DNA of 55,222 nt from Mobiluncus sp963511525 (GCF_963511525.1 NZ_CAUPIY010000013.1:1-55222); one strand, 5' to 3'. Counted from the first letter of the stretch, positions 42,798-51,509 are shown. Translations and numbers: made by a program. The notes: generated by a model not told the origin, from the sequence alone.

Positions 42798-43733
42798 TCA
42801 GTCGCCCAAGTGCGCAAACAGTACGGTGGACAGGTAGCGTTCGCCGGTGTCGGGAAGCAGTGTTACCACGGTTTTACCAGCAAACTCAGGTCGCGCGGCC
42901 AGTTCAGCAGCGGCCGCCAAATTCGCCCCGGAGGAGATTCCGACCAATAAACCTTCCTGTGTAGCAGCTTTCCGCGCCATCTCAATAGCATCGTCCGAGT
43001 TCACCGTCATGACTTCGTCAACTGTTGCACTATCGTAGTTATCCGGCACAAAGTTGGCGCCAATCCCCTGAATCTTGTGGGCGCCTGCCTGGCCGGTGGA
43101 CAGCAATGCCGATTCTGCCGGCTCTACTGCCACTACCCACACTTCTGGGTTCTGTTCCTTGAGAAACTTCCCAACCCCGGAAACCGTGCCGCCGGAACCC
43201 ACCCCAGCCACAAACGCGTCAACGTGTCCCTCGGTCTGTTCCCAAATTTCGGGACCGGTGGTGCGATAGTGAATCTCAGGATTGGCCGGATTATCGAACT
43301 GACCGGCGAACACCGCTTCGGGGTGGTTCGCCAAGTAGTCCTTGGCAGCTTCAACCGCGGCGGCCATGCCCCCCGCCGGGTCGGTCAGCAGCAGCTCCGC
43401 CCCGTAAGCCTTCATGAGTTGCCGACGCTCCACACTCATGGAGGACGGCATCGAGATGACGACTCGATACCCCAGCGCAGCCCCCACCATGCACAGGGCC
43501 ACCCCGGTGTTACCGCTGGTAGCCTCCACGATAGTGCCGCCTGGCTGCAACTCTCCCGAGGCTTCGGCAGCGCGAATGATCGCCAAGCCGGGTCGGTCTT
43601 TTACCGAACCACCGGGGTTCATGAACTCCATTTTTGCCAGCACGTTTGCGCCGATCCCCGCGGGCAGCATCCGATTAATTTTCACCAGAGGAGTGTGGCC
43701 GATTGCTGCCGTGACATCGTTCGCATAAGTCAT
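42798..43733 (-). CDS. cysK: Cysteine synthase A (O-acetylserine sulfhydrylase)
   Basis: PLP enzyme that forms cysteine from O-acetylserine and sulfide. The 311-aa protein has the PLP lysine in NPGGSVKDRPGL (about residue 43), the substrate loop EATSGNTGVAL (about 67-77), the phosphate-binding GVGSGGTVSGVGKFL (about 176-190) and the C-terminal LLPDTGERYLST. The usual CysK length and motifs separate it from CBS. Upstream partner of cysE. Confidence 0.95.
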   Translation of the reverse strand: MTYANDVTAAIGHTPLVKINRMLPAGIGANVLAKMEFMNPGGSVKDRPGLAIIRAAEASGELQPGGTIVEATSGNTGVALCMVGAALGYRVVISMPSSMSVERRQLMKAYGAELLLTDPAGGMAAAVEAAKDYLANHPEAVFAGQFDNPANPEIHYRTTGPEIWEQTEGHVDAFVAGVGSGGTVSGVGKFLKEQNPEVWVVAVEPAESALLSTGQAGAHKIQGIGANFVPDNYDSATVDEVMTVNSDDAIEMARKAATQEGLLVGISSGANLAAAAELAARPEFAGKTVVTLLPDTGERYLSTVLFAHLGD

Positions 43734-43794
43734 AGTTAATCCCTTAGATTCCTTTTCTCAGTATTCTGTTCGTTTCCCTGACGGGAGCCGTCTA

Positions 43795-44451
43795 TTACAA
43801 CCGTGAGCGCACCACTTTTATTCCCGAGTCGCCAAAAGTTACCGGCGCGCCGAGCTGGGCGGCGAGAGCGGCGGCGAGTTCGTCCTGGGTGCCGCCTTCC
43901 ACCGCCAGTTCAAATGTGACCCGGTTTGACCAGGTCACGCTTAGGGGCTTGCAGTTTCGCGAGTGCAGCCAAGACTCCAGGGCAGCAGCTCGGTTCGCGG
44001 CGACATCGAAGGACACCACGGGAACGGACTTGACTTCCACCCTTCCCGCAGCCGCGATCGCCCCCTGCGCCGCCTCGCTGTAGGCTCGCACCAAACCGCC
44101 CGTTCCCAGCTTTATCCCGCCAAAATACCGCGTCACCACCACACAAGCGTTTTGCAATCCGCTGCCCAGCAGCACATCGAGCATGGGACGCCCGGCAGTA
44201 CCGCTGGGCTCGCCGTCGTCGCTGGAATGTTGGACCGGCTGGACTCCGTTTTCCCAGCCCTCGGGCAAATAGGTAAAAGCGGAGCAATGATGGCGCGCGT
44301 CGGGATACTGTTTCCGCTCAGCTTCTATCACTTCACGGGCTGCGACTTCATCTGCAGCGCTTCGTGCCACTCCCAGGAAACGCGACCGTTTGATTTCCAG
44401 CTCGAAATATCCCGGTGCGTCCTCAGCTATGGTCACGTAGCGTTGCGTCAT
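43795..44451 (-). CDS. YigZ/IMPACT family protein
   Basis: A 218-aa member of the UPF0029 (IMPACT N-terminal) family. It has IKRSRFLGVARS near the start, HHCSAFTYLP, SDDGEPSGTAGRPML, and VTRYFGGIKLGTGGLVRAYSEAA (in two halves) typical of YigZ, followed by a small ferredoxin-like C-terminal domain (about 140-218). The biochemical role in bacteria is unclear. It is divergent from rpmF. Confidence 0.88.
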   Translation of the reverse strand: MTQRYVTIAEDAPGYFELEIKRSRFLGVARSAADEVAAREVIEAERKQYPDARHHCSAFTYLPEGWENGVQPVQHSSDDGEPSGTAGRPMLDVLLGSGLQNACVVVTRYFGGIKLGTGGLVRAYSEAAQGAIAAAGRVEVKSVPVVSFDVAANRAAALESWLHSRNCKPLSVTWSNRVTFELAVEGGTQDELAAALAAQLGAPVTFGDSGIKVVRSRL

Positions 44452-44475
44452 ACTTTTACCTCACGATGGTTCAGT

Positions 44476-44505
44476 TTGATAAAATCATCGAATTGTTGCT
44501 AACAT
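44476..44505 (+). promoter_or_regulatory. Candidate rpmF promoter
   Basis: TTGATA (44476-44481), an 18-nt spacer and TAACAT (44500-44505), 44 nt before the rpmF ATG. Matches are moderate. Confidence 0.4.
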
Positions 44506-44549
44506 TGTATGTCTTGTGAACAATCACTAATTGAAAGGAGCGCAGGGCA

Positions 44550-44720
44550 ATGGCAGTACCCAAGCGCAAAATGTCCCGCGCCAACACTCGTACACGTCGT
44601 TCTGCTTGGACGGCTAAGTTGACGCAGCTTGATAACGTTAAAGTTCAGGGTCAGGAAGTCGCGGTTCCGCGTCGCCTGGTGAAGGCTTACCAGACTGGCC
44701 GTTTGACCGTCGAAGACTAA
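44550..44720 (+). CDS. rpmF: 50S ribosomal protein bL32
   Basis: A 56-aa ribosomal protein starting AVPKRKMSRANTRTRRSAW, the bL32 signature, and ending PRRLVKAYQTGRLTVED. It contains no cysteines, so this is the zinc-independent form that is common in actinobacteria. AAAGGAG lies 12 nt before the ATG with GCAGGG closer. Too short to stand out in a general frame search but unmistakable by sequence. Confidence 0.95.
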   Translation: MAVPKRKMSRANTRTRRSAWTAKLTQLDNVKVQGQEVAVPRRLVKAYQTGRLTVED

Positions 44721-44831
44721 CGAGGTCGATATTCGCGACGCCCGGCCCTGGTGCTGGGCGTTACGTATTTAATTATTTCATAAGTCTTTTCGGGCAGTTT
44801 TCCGGGTATGCTCGAGGATGGAGGCAGCATC

Positions 44832-45515
44832 GTGGTGGACTTGAGCAGGGTCGAAGTCGTTTTGCTGGATATGGACGGCACCCTGACAGATTCTGTGTCA
44901 CGTATTACCGAGTATTTTGCGGCTTTGGATCTGGAGCTGCACGGCCGGATGCTTCCGCCTGACGCTTACAAGAAATATGTCGGTCCGCCTCTCGCTGATG
45001 CCATGCGGGATATGGAACCGGATGCTGATGAGCAGCGGGTGGCTTTCATGGTTGCGCGATACCGCGAAATGTATTGGCCCAACGCCATTGACGTGCCGCT
45101 TTATCCCGGTATTCGGGAAATGTTGGAAAAGCTGCGGGCGAGGGGATACCGTCTGGGAGTGGCGACTACTAAGAACCAACAGATGTCATTGGAGATTCTC
45201 GAGCATCTGGGGATTGAAGATTTCTTTGAAGTCGTTTCGGGGGTGATACCTGGTACTTCCCGGGTGGACAAACCCGCGGTCATTGCTGCATCTTTGGAGC
45301 AGTTCGGGTTGAGTGAGCCGCAGGATAAGCGGCGTGTCGTGATGGTGGGGGATCGGTTCTATGACATCGAGGGCGCCCAGATTAATGGGATTCCGGCAAT
45401 CCTGACTACCTGGGGTGATACGGCTCAGCCCGGCGAGGAGCGCGGGGCCGTACAGGTCGTCTCGACGCCTGCCGAACTGCTGAGCGCTTTGGGTGTCCAT
45501 CCGGGAAAGAAATAG
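44832..45515 (+). CDS. HAD-superfamily hydrolase, phosphoglycolate phosphatase-like
   Basis: A 227-aa HAD phosphatase: motif I LLDMDGTLTDS (nucleophile Asp about residue 14), a small cap domain, motif II LGVATTKN, a Lys in VDKPAVI, and motif IV MVGDRFYDIEGAQ. This is the Gph/PgmB-like subgroup acting on small phosphorylated metabolites; the substrate is not fixed. I use GTG 44832, 8 nt after GGAGG; an ATG at 44808 lies upstream of that ribosome site. Confidence 0.85.
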   Translation: MVDLSRVEVVLLDMDGTLTDSVSRITEYFAALDLELHGRMLPPDAYKKYVGPPLADAMRDMEPDADEQRVAFMVARYREMYWPNAIDVPLYPGIREMLEKLRARGYRLGVATTKNQQMSLEILEHLGIEDFFEVVSGVIPGTSRVDKPAVIAASLEQFGLSEPQDKRRVVMVGDRFYDIEGAQINGIPAILTTWGDTAQPGEERGAVQVVSTPAELLSALGVHPGKK

Positions 45516-45536
45516 GCAGCCTTGAAAGCTACGCAG

Positions 45537-46412
45537 ATGTCTACAATCTCCTGGAATACCGAGGGACCAAACCTGGTGGTGGCGGGTGATAACCTGCCGG
45601 TGTTGCGGGGGCTGCCGGACCAGTCATTTCAACTTATTTATATAGATCCTCCGTTCAACACGGGGAAAGTGCAGTCGCGTCAGTCCCTGAAAACGGTGCG
45701 TACCGATGCGCCGGTTACCGGTTCTCGAGTGGGGTTTCAAGGCCAGACCTATGAAACCGTGTGTGGGAAAGTCACCGCCTATAACGATAGTTTTACCGAT
45801 TATTGGGGTTTCTTAGAGCCTCGCTTAGAGGAGGCGTGGCGTTTGCTGGCCCCCACCGGGACGTTATACCTGCATCTGGACTATCGTGAGGTTCACTATG
45901 CAAAAGTGTTGTTGGATGCGCTGTTTGGGCGGGATTGTTTCCTGAATGAAATCATTTGGGCGTATGACTACGGCGGGCGTTCCAAACGGAAATGGCCAGC
46001 CAAGCATGACAATATCCTCGTCTACGTTAAAGACCAAAAAAGGTATTATTTTGATTCTGAGTCTGTGGACCGCGAGCCGTATATGGCTCCTGGCTTGGTG
46101 ACTCCGGAGAAAGCCGCGCGGGGTAAGCTCCCGACTGACGTGTGGTGGCACACTATTGTTTCTCCCACAGGCAAGGAAAAGACGGGATACGCTACGCAAA
46201 AGCCCGAAGGGATTTTGCGGCGTATCGTCCAGGCTTCGAGCCGTCCGGGGGATTGGGTCTTGGATTTTTTCGCAGGTTCCGGCACGACCGGGGCGGTCGC
46301 GGGCCAGCTGGAGCGTCGCTTCGTGCTGATAGATGAAAACCCGGAAGCGATTGCGGTTATGCGCCACCGGTTCAACCGGGCGAACATTTCAGTGGAGTTT
46401 CTATCGGAGTAA
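45537..46412 (+). CDS. Solitary DNA methyltransferase (N6-A/N4-C, beta class)
   Basis: A 291-aa site-specific methyltransferase. The catalytic motif IV YIDPPFNTG comes first (about residue 36) and the AdoMet motif I DFFAGSGTTG last (about 243), the order of beta-class enzymes. EKTGYATQKPEGILRRIV is the conserved segment before motif I, and the middle region with YDYGGRSKRKWPAKHDNIL probably carries target recognition. No restriction endonuclease or specificity gene is beside it; neighbours are housekeeping genes. So it may be an orphan, possibly with an epigenetic role. A TTG at 45522 is an alternative start. Confidence 0.88.
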   Translation: MSTISWNTEGPNLVVAGDNLPVLRGLPDQSFQLIYIDPPFNTGKVQSRQSLKTVRTDAPVTGSRVGFQGQTYETVCGKVTAYNDSFTDYWGFLEPRLEEAWRLLAPTGTLYLHLDYREVHYAKVLLDALFGRDCFLNEIIWAYDYGGRSKRKWPAKHDNILVYVKDQKRYYFDSESVDREPYMAPGLVTPEKAARGKLPTDVWWHTIVSPTGKEKTGYATQKPEGILRRIVQASSRPGDWVLDFFAGSGTTGAVAGQLERRFVLIDENPEAIAVMRHRFNRANISVEFLSE

Positions 46413-46423
46413 AGGCTCGGCTC

Positions 46424-47710
46424 GTGAACTTGGAATTACCGAAAATTACCCGACGGCGCAGTCCCGAAGTGCTGGCGCCGGCGGGAAACTTGCGGGTGCT
46501 GAAAACTGCGGTGGATTTCGGAACTGACGCGGTGTACTGCGGCGGGGCAGAGTTTGGGATGCGAGCCGCTCCGAAAAACTTTACGTTAGAGGATTTTGAA
46601 CAGGGCGTTCGCTATGCTCATGCCCGCGATGTCCGGGTGTATGCCACCGTGAATATCATTCCCGGTAACTCTGAGGTGGCAGGAATGAATGCTTACCTGG
46701 GGGCGCTGGCGGAAATCGGGGTGGATGCGCTCATTGTCACGGACATCGGGATCCTCATGGCAGCGCGCCAAATTGCCCCGCACACGGAGATACATATTTC
46801 TACTCAAGCAGGGGTGATGAATTATCAGGCTGCCGCCGCTTTGTATGAACTGGGAGCAAAACGCGTCGTTTTGGCCCGCGAGATGAGCCTGCCGGAAATT
46901 CGAGAAATGCGCGCCAAGATTCCCGCTGACCTTGAGATTGAGGCTTTCGTGCACGGTTCCATGTGCATGGCATTTTCGGGGCGCTGTCTCATTTCCAAAT
47001 ACACCACGGGACGGGATGCCAATCACGGGGACTGCGCCCAAAGCTGTCGATGGAAATACCATGTGGTTGAGGAAAAACGCCCCGGCGAGTTTTTCCCCGT
47101 TGAAGTGACCGAGGGCGGCACCTACCTGTTTAATTCTCAGGATTTGAACATGCTGGCACACGTTGATGAGGTCATTGCCGCCGGGGTTACCAGTCTTAAA
47201 ATCGAAGGTCGTGCTAAGGGCGAGTATTACGTCGCGGCTCTCACCAATGCTTATAAAACTGCGGTCACTACCTACCTGAACGGAAGGGAAAACGTGACCG
47301 AACCGGCTTGTGACGGCGCTTTTGCCCTGCCCGAATGGGTCTTGCAGGAACCGTATAAAGTAACCCACCGAGAATACGGCACCGGCTTTTTCTACCCCGA
47401 AACACCTGCGACAGAAAGTGTTACCCGAGGAGGGTATATTAGTGATTGGCTTTGGTTAGGAACCGCAGTTGATTACGATGCCGCCGCGCAGCGCCTGACT
47501 GTGCTGTCTCGCAACAAGATTGTGCCCGGACAGCAGGTAGAGTTCTTGATTCCGGGAACCGAGCCGATTCTATTCGAGATTCCCCCCGCGGGGATACGCG
47601 ACGAAGCGGGAGAAACGGTGAGTGAAATCAATCACCCGGCCCACGAGTTTTCCTTCCCCTGCGAGCGGGCGATTCCTCCCGGTGCCATGCTGCGCGGAAA
47701 AGCTCGCTAA
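46424..47710 (+). CDS. Peptidase U32 family protein (tRNA hydroxylation TrhP-like)
   Basis: A 428-aa U32-family protein. It shows the barrel opening SPEVLAPAGNLRVLKTAVDFG, TVNIIPGN, HISTQAG, the Cys-containing VHGSMCMAFSGRCLIS (about 184-199), GDCAQSCRWKY and a C-terminal beta domain. Members of this type (YrhP/YegQ-like) take part in tRNA uridine hydroxylation or related RNA modification rather than proteolysis; the exact subgroup is not decided. The start is GTG 46424, just after the methyltransferase. Confidence 0.85.
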   Translation: MNLELPKITRRRSPEVLAPAGNLRVLKTAVDFGTDAVYCGGAEFGMRAAPKNFTLEDFEQGVRYAHARDVRVYATVNIIPGNSEVAGMNAYLGALAEIGVDALIVTDIGILMAARQIAPHTEIHISTQAGVMNYQAAAALYELGAKRVVLAREMSLPEIREMRAKIPADLEIEAFVHGSMCMAFSGRCLISKYTTGRDANHGDCAQSCRWKYHVVEEKRPGEFFPVEVTEGGTYLFNSQDLNMLAHVDEVIAAGVTSLKIEGRAKGEYYVAALTNAYKTAVTTYLNGRENVTEPACDGAFALPEWVLQEPYKVTHREYGTGFFYPETPATESVTRGGYISDWLWLGTAVDYDAAAQRLTVLSRNKIVPGQQVEFLIPGTEPILFEIPPAGIRDEAGETVSEINHPAHEFSFPCERAIPPGAMLRGKAR

Positions 47711-47795
47711 TGCGGCTGCGCCGAGTGCTTGGGGGATAAGGCCGCGTGTAGTTTTGGAAATAGAGTTCAATCTGGGCTTGGGCTAGGGTGTAAGG

Positions 47796-48476
47796 GTGCA
47801 CATTGAGTATCAAAATGATTTGAAACCCGGTCAAGCCGAAATCTTGGTTCGCGAGCTGCTGGAAGTCTCTTTCGGACCCGAAGAACTGGGGAATCCCGGT
47901 GATTTGATTCAGCAGCTAACAGGTGGGGAACTTCAGGTATTCTCCGCGTGGGACGGTTCGCGGCCTTTGGGCGCGGCTATCGGTTGGTTCGCCACCGCAG
48001 AAATCACGATGCTCAGTTGGTTGGCAGTCAGTCCCTTGACTCGTGGACGCGGCGTAGGCTCTGAGCTGTTTCAACAGGCTATTTCGCAGTGGGAATCGCG
48101 CCACAACCCTCTCTTGATTCTGGGAGAAGTGGAAAATCCTCACCAGCATGTAGCCTCTGAACAGTACGGCGACCCGCGTCGGCGGTGGGCGTTTTATCAA
48201 CGATTGGGCGCTAAACACCTGGACTTTCCTTTTGAGATGCCCCGACTCAGCCCGGACGTACCGGTGGGCGAAGACATGTGGCTGGTGAGTTTTGCCGGCC
48301 GGGCGCACAGCGCTATTGACCCGAAAACTGGCGAGCTTTCCGGTCTGGGGGTGGGCAGTGCCCTGCGGGAATTCCTGGATACCTACCTGAAAGACAGCGC
48401 CGAGACATGCGACGCGAACAGCAACTACCGTCCGCCGGTGGAGCGGATGTTGGACGCAGCCGCGCAACTCGACTAG
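47796..48476 (+). CDS. GNAT-family N-acetyltransferase
   Basis: A 226-aa acetyltransferase. Acetyl-CoA-binding motif A is LAVSPLTRGRGVGSELFQQAI (about residues 75-95, shown here in the core form TRGRGVGSE). An EVENPHQHVASEQYGDPRRRWAFYQRLG region follows in pieces typical of motif B, with a C-terminal extension of about 70 residues. The substrate is unknown. GTG start at 47796. It stands alone, convergent with the fructokinase gene. Confidence 0.8.
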   Translation: MHIEYQNDLKPGQAEILVRELLEVSFGPEELGNPGDLIQQLTGGELQVFSAWDGSRPLGAAIGWFATAEITMLSWLAVSPLTRGRGVGSELFQQAISQWESRHNPLLILGEVENPHQHVASEQYGDPRRRWAFYQRLGAKHLDFPFEMPRLSPDVPVGEDMWLVSFAGRAHSAIDPKTGELSGLGVGSALREFLDTYLKDSAETCDANSNYRPPVERMLDAAAQLD

Positions 48477-48539
48477 TTTTAGGCCCGCGGTAGCATCGAC
48501 AACTACGATAGTTGCCAGGATTTTCGTATGTAACGCGGC

Positions 48540-49505
48540 CTAAAGCGTGGGATCGGCGGTGAGAATTTCCGCGACCTCGGCACGTGTGGGGGAGTAGGCT
48601 CCGACCTTGCTGACCGTGAGTCCCGAAGTGATGGTGGCGCGGTGCAAAGCCGCCTGTACGTCACTCAGCCGGGCTTGCCGCAGGCGCTGTTTGGCTGGCG
48701 CCGAGCCGAGCAGTCCATCGTCCAGTAACCCCGAAATCAGCCCCGCCATGAAAGAATCCCCGGCACCCACGGTGTCAGCGACCTCGATATTGAGCGGATC
48801 AACCACCAACATATCCCGGTCATTGGCGCAAAGTGCATAGGAACCCCACGGTCCGCGGGTAGCGACAATCAGACCCGGCCCCATCTCTTTCCATTTGTGC
48901 AGTACGGACTCGAGGGTAACGTCATCACCGTAGAGCCAGGCAACGTCCTCATCGCTGGCTTTCACCACATCGGCCAGGCTGATGATTTCCTCGATTTGAG
49001 GACGCACTTGCTCGGGGCTGCCCATCAGCGAAGGTCTAATATTCGGGTCATAGCTGACGGTTCCCCGGATTGCCATGGACTTAACCGCGCTCATTACGGC
49101 AGAAGCGCCGGGCGCGAGCGTAGCTGCGAAACTGCCGGTATGCAGGTGGCTAAGCTGAGTTGCGTCCGGCAGCGGCGGCACTTGCCAATCCAGCTCGAAG
49201 TCGTAGGTCGCCCGACCGGCGGAGTCAATATGGGCGTTAGCAATCGGCGTTTTCTCGGCGTTAGCGCTGCCCGCGACAATGTCTACCCCGGCGGAGTGCA
49301 GATGCTTTTCGAGGCTGTGACCGCGGGCGTCATTTCCCCACCAGGAAGCGAGTGTGGTGGGGTGTCCCAAACTGGCCAAACCGCACGCCACATTGAAGGG
49401 GCTACCGCCGACTTTTTCTTCAACCTCGCCGGCGCGCTCAATGACGTCAATGAGTGCTTCGCCCAAGCACAGTATCGGCAAACACGTTGAGTTCGTTTCT
49501 GTCAT
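48540..49505 (-). CDS. PfkB-family carbohydrate kinase, fructokinase-like
   Basis: A 321-aa ribokinase-fold sugar kinase. It has the N-terminal CLGEALIDVI, GGSPFNVACGLASLG (PfkB signature 1, about residues 33-47), a small lid domain, and DTVGAGDSFMAGL (signature 2 with catalytic Asp, about 247-259). Similarity is greatest to fructokinases (ScrK type) by the GEALIDVI and GGSPFN forms; sugar specificity is inferred. I start it at ATG 49505, 8 nt after GGAG; longer frames have no support. A hairpin lies about 130 nt upstream. No transporter gene is adjacent. Confidence 0.88.
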   Translation of the reverse strand: MTETNSTCLPILCLGEALIDVIERAGEVEEKVGGSPFNVACGLASLGHPTTLASWWGNDARGHSLEKHLHSAGVDIVAGSANAEKTPIANAHIDSAGRATYDFELDWQVPPLPDATQLSHLHTGSFAATLAPGASAVMSAVKSMAIRGTVSYDPNIRPSLMGSPEQVRPQIEEIISLADVVKASDEDVAWLYGDDVTLESVLHKWKEMGPGLIVATRGPWGSYALCANDRDMLVVDPLNIEVADTVGAGDSFMAGLISGLLDDGLLGSAPAKQRLRQARLSDVQAALHRATITSGLTVSKVGAYSPTRAEVAEILTADPTL

Positions 49506-49826
49506 GATTATTACTCCACACTTAGTAGATTGGACATTTCTGCCAGCAGAATGTCCTTCGTTTCCGGCATAACTTTCAGCACCCACAGCAATTGAGCGCA
49601 CATACCAATCAAGAATACTAGGAATGACCAGCCGCCGCCGAGGAACGCAATATTCCTGGGCGGCACGTGGGTAAGTGTTCCCTAGGTTATTTCGATTTTT
49701 AGATTCGGTCTGGGTTGATATTTGTTCCAAAATAGCGGCCAGTGGCGCACCAGTCCTTCGCTGAGCTTTTCGGGTCGTTCTCGCTATGTGTCTTAGATGA
49801 TTGGCTCCTTTTCAATCCTTAGTGGT
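49506..49826. other. Intergenic region upstream of fructokinase
   Basis: No gene seen. It holds the hairpin at 49634-49664 and must contain the fructokinase promoter on the minus strand; I cannot place it with confidence. Confidence 0.5.
49634..49664 (-). promoter_or_regulatory. Hairpin in fructokinase leader region
   Basis: GCCGCC-G-AGGAA (49634-49645) pairs with TTCCT-G-GGCGGC (49653-49664), with one G-G mismatch and a 7-nt loop. Could be a leader structure, terminator or operator. Confidence 0.4.
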
Positions 49827-49908
49827 GTAGGCCTCCCGGTGGGCGTAATGGAAGACCGCCCACCGGGAGATACCGATTCAGAAAGGAAAAAAGGAATCGG
49901 TGGCCTAC
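49827..49908. repeat. Perfect three-way-junction inverted repeats
   Basis: Outer stem GTAGGCC (49827-49833) / GGCCTAC (49902-49908). First inner stem TCCCGGTGGGCG (49834-49845) / CGCCCACCGGGA (49857-49868). Second inner stem ACCGATTC (49872-49879) / GAATCGGT (49894-49901), with a purine-rich loop. All 27 pairs are perfect, and only 3 nt (GAT) are unpaired at the junction. It overlaps the stop codon of the gene at 49905 and could be its terminator on the minus strand or a structured RNA element. Confidence 0.7.
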
Positions 49909-50774
49909 AAACTTGTGAATAGTTGGTCCGGGGCGGATTGGTGTGCGTATTCTCGGGCGATCATTGCTTTCGGGATTAGGCGGAGTAGTAGTCCGGTGTC
50001 GTTGTAGTCGTTGTCTGTCCCATCTATGTCTTCGATGTATTCGGGAACCAGGTCTAGGCCGTATACTGGTAGGGGGTCGTCGTTGGTCATGAGTGATAGT
50101 CCCATGCAGGCTCCGGTGAGGAAACCGAGTTCCATGGGTGCGCCGTGGCACAGAATGGCTCGGTTTAGGGCTTCCGCGTAGGAGATTTCGTCGCGTAGTG
50201 CGCATAGGGCGTACCAGGAGGCGACTTGGGCGGCCTGGGCGGCGGAGGTGACCTGTAAATCATCGAGTTCGGAGGGATTCAGTTCGGTTGAGGCTTCGTC
50301 TAGGGCGCTGTCTGATTCGGATTCGCCATAGATTACGCTGTGTACCCGGTAGGCCCATTCCAGTGCGGCCTCAAGGTCTTGGGGTGCTGAGGAAAAACTC
50401 TCGATGACTTGTTCCACTTCCGTGCGCAGCTCGCTCCATTCAGAGAAAATCGGAGCCAAAGCTCCCGCTATCACTAAGGCGCCCGCCCCTTTCCCGGGGG
50501 GTTCCATGGTGGCGGGGAGAAACCGAAACACCATATTGGCGGGATTGTCGGGAACATGGATATAGCAGCGGTAGAGTCCTTCCAGTTCCTGTACCAGGTC
50601 TCCCCAGTAAGGACTGTAGTAGTCTGGGTCGGTTTCGTATGGTAGCCAGGTCCATTCTTCAGGGGTAAGGGGTCGGGGTGTCATGTCGGGGGGAAAGTAT
50701 TTGTCCGCGACCAGTTCACCGAATGCCCCGTGCATCAGATAGCCCTGGGCACGATCTAGAGTCAAGATGTCCAT
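49905..50774 (-). CDS. Hypothetical protein, second gene of a two-gene operon
   Basis: A 289-aa acidic, apparently cytosolic protein. No signal peptide, membrane helix or known motif is certain. Features are an aromatic N-terminal stretch (TPEEWTWLPYETDPDYYSPY), a central helical part (about 120-150), and a C-terminal Ala/Gly segment GFLTGACMGLSLMTNDD; the last weakly recalls ADP-ribosylglycohydrolase folds but lacks their Asp-rich metal site, so I do not assign that. GGAG lies 8 nt before the ATG. It begins 5 nt after the stop of the gene at 50780, and its stop overlaps the three-way-junction repeat. Confidence 0.65.
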   Translation of the reverse strand: MDILTLDRAQGYLMHGAFGELVADKYFPPDMTPRPLTPEEWTWLPYETDPDYYSPYWGDLVQELEGLYRCYIHVPDNPANMVFRFLPATMEPPGKGAGALVIAGALAPIFSEWSELRTEVEQVIESFSSAPQDLEAALEWAYRVHSVIYGESESDSALDEASTELNPSELDDLQVTSAAQAAQVASWYALCALRDEISYAEALNRAILCHGAPMELGFLTGACMGLSLMTNDDPLPVYGLDLVPEYIEDIDGTDNDYNDTGLLLRLIPKAMIAREYAHQSAPDQLFTSL

Positions 50775-50779
50775 GATGA

Positions 50780-51238
50780 TTACTCCTGTTCTGTCGAATC
50801 CGCTTCTACATCTGGGATTTGGTCAATCGAAATGTCTGCATCGCAATATTCCAGGGGGCACGATGTCCATGAATCATGAAAAAATCGGATTATCTGGACA
50901 CCTTCGGGTAGCAAGTAACGGGCTTTGACCGTCCCCGCGACGTAGCGGGCGCACAGCGCTAGATGGTTCATGAAAATGTCACAAACCAGTTCGTAGCCCA
51001 GATTTTTCATCAAGATTTTGGCGATCTGTTTATGAGTGATGTAGTCCGCATCGCCGATTTCATATTTCACCTGGTTGAAAGCGTAATCCGAACTCATCGG
51101 TCCGCATATATGTTCACCAGGACTGGCGGTTATCGGAATCAAGGGAAGAGCCGAACCTTCATCGGGAACAGTCGGTTCCACGGCCGGTGGTAATTCAACC
51201 GGTGCTGGAGCCGTTTTCGTATCCAAAGTCGCTAACAT
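50780..51238 (-). CDS. Hypothetical protein, first gene of a two-gene operon
   Basis: A 152-aa soluble protein. An N-terminal Pro/Ala/Glu-rich low-complexity part (about 1-45) precedes a compact domain (about 50-152) with several Cys residues and YEIGDADYITHKQIAKIL. Family not recognised. Start is ATG 51238 or the GTG at 51241 behind GGAGG. The tight spacing with the next gene suggests the two proteins act together, but nothing shows how. Confidence 0.6.
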   Translation of the reverse strand: MLATLDTKTAPAPVELPPAVEPTVPDEGSALPLIPITASPGEHICGPMSSDYAFNQVKYEIGDADYITHKQIAKILMKNLGYELVCDIFMNHLALCARYVAGTVKARYLLPEGVQIIRFFHDSWTSCPLEYCDADISIDQIPDVEADSTEQE

Positions 51239-51261
51239 CACGATCTACCTCCTCACACTGC

Positions 51262-51278
51262 CGCCGGGATTTCCGGCG
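51262..51278 (-). promoter_or_regulatory. Short hairpin upstream of hypothetical operon
   Basis: CGCCGG (51262-51267), loop GATTT, CCGGCG (51273-51278), about 20 nt before the start of the first gene, close to its ribosome site. It could affect translation or be an operator. Confidence 0.35.
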
Positions 51279-51405
51279 ACGATTCAATAGTACGAGTGAC
51301 CCCGAACGCGAAAAATCAAGAGTTTCATTTGCTGAAATACCAACAAAAAAGTCAATCTACAAACATTTGCCGCGAACCTCACAAAAGCAACAAACACCTC
51401 GGGTG

Positions 51406-51440
51406 GGCACGCTGAAGCGTGCCGGGTTTTGTTTCTGCTT
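51406..51440 (+). terminator. Orphan intrinsic terminator
   Basis: GGCACGC-TGAA-GCGTGCC (51406-51423) followed by GGGTTTTGTTTC on the plus strand. No plus-strand gene lies directly upstream, so it may be left over from a lost gene or mark a small RNA; no promoter is visible. Confidence 0.5.
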
Positions 51441-51509
51441 GTTTTTGAGAAAATTTGGAACATGTCATAGAGGCATTCATAGGTTTTAAGGGTTGCGTGG
51501 TTCAGATGG

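Noticed and set aside
49905..50774. ADP-ribosylglycohydrolase assignment for the 289-aa protein
   Set aside because: Only a weak Gly/Ala segment resembles the family; the conserved Asp-rich metal site is not present.
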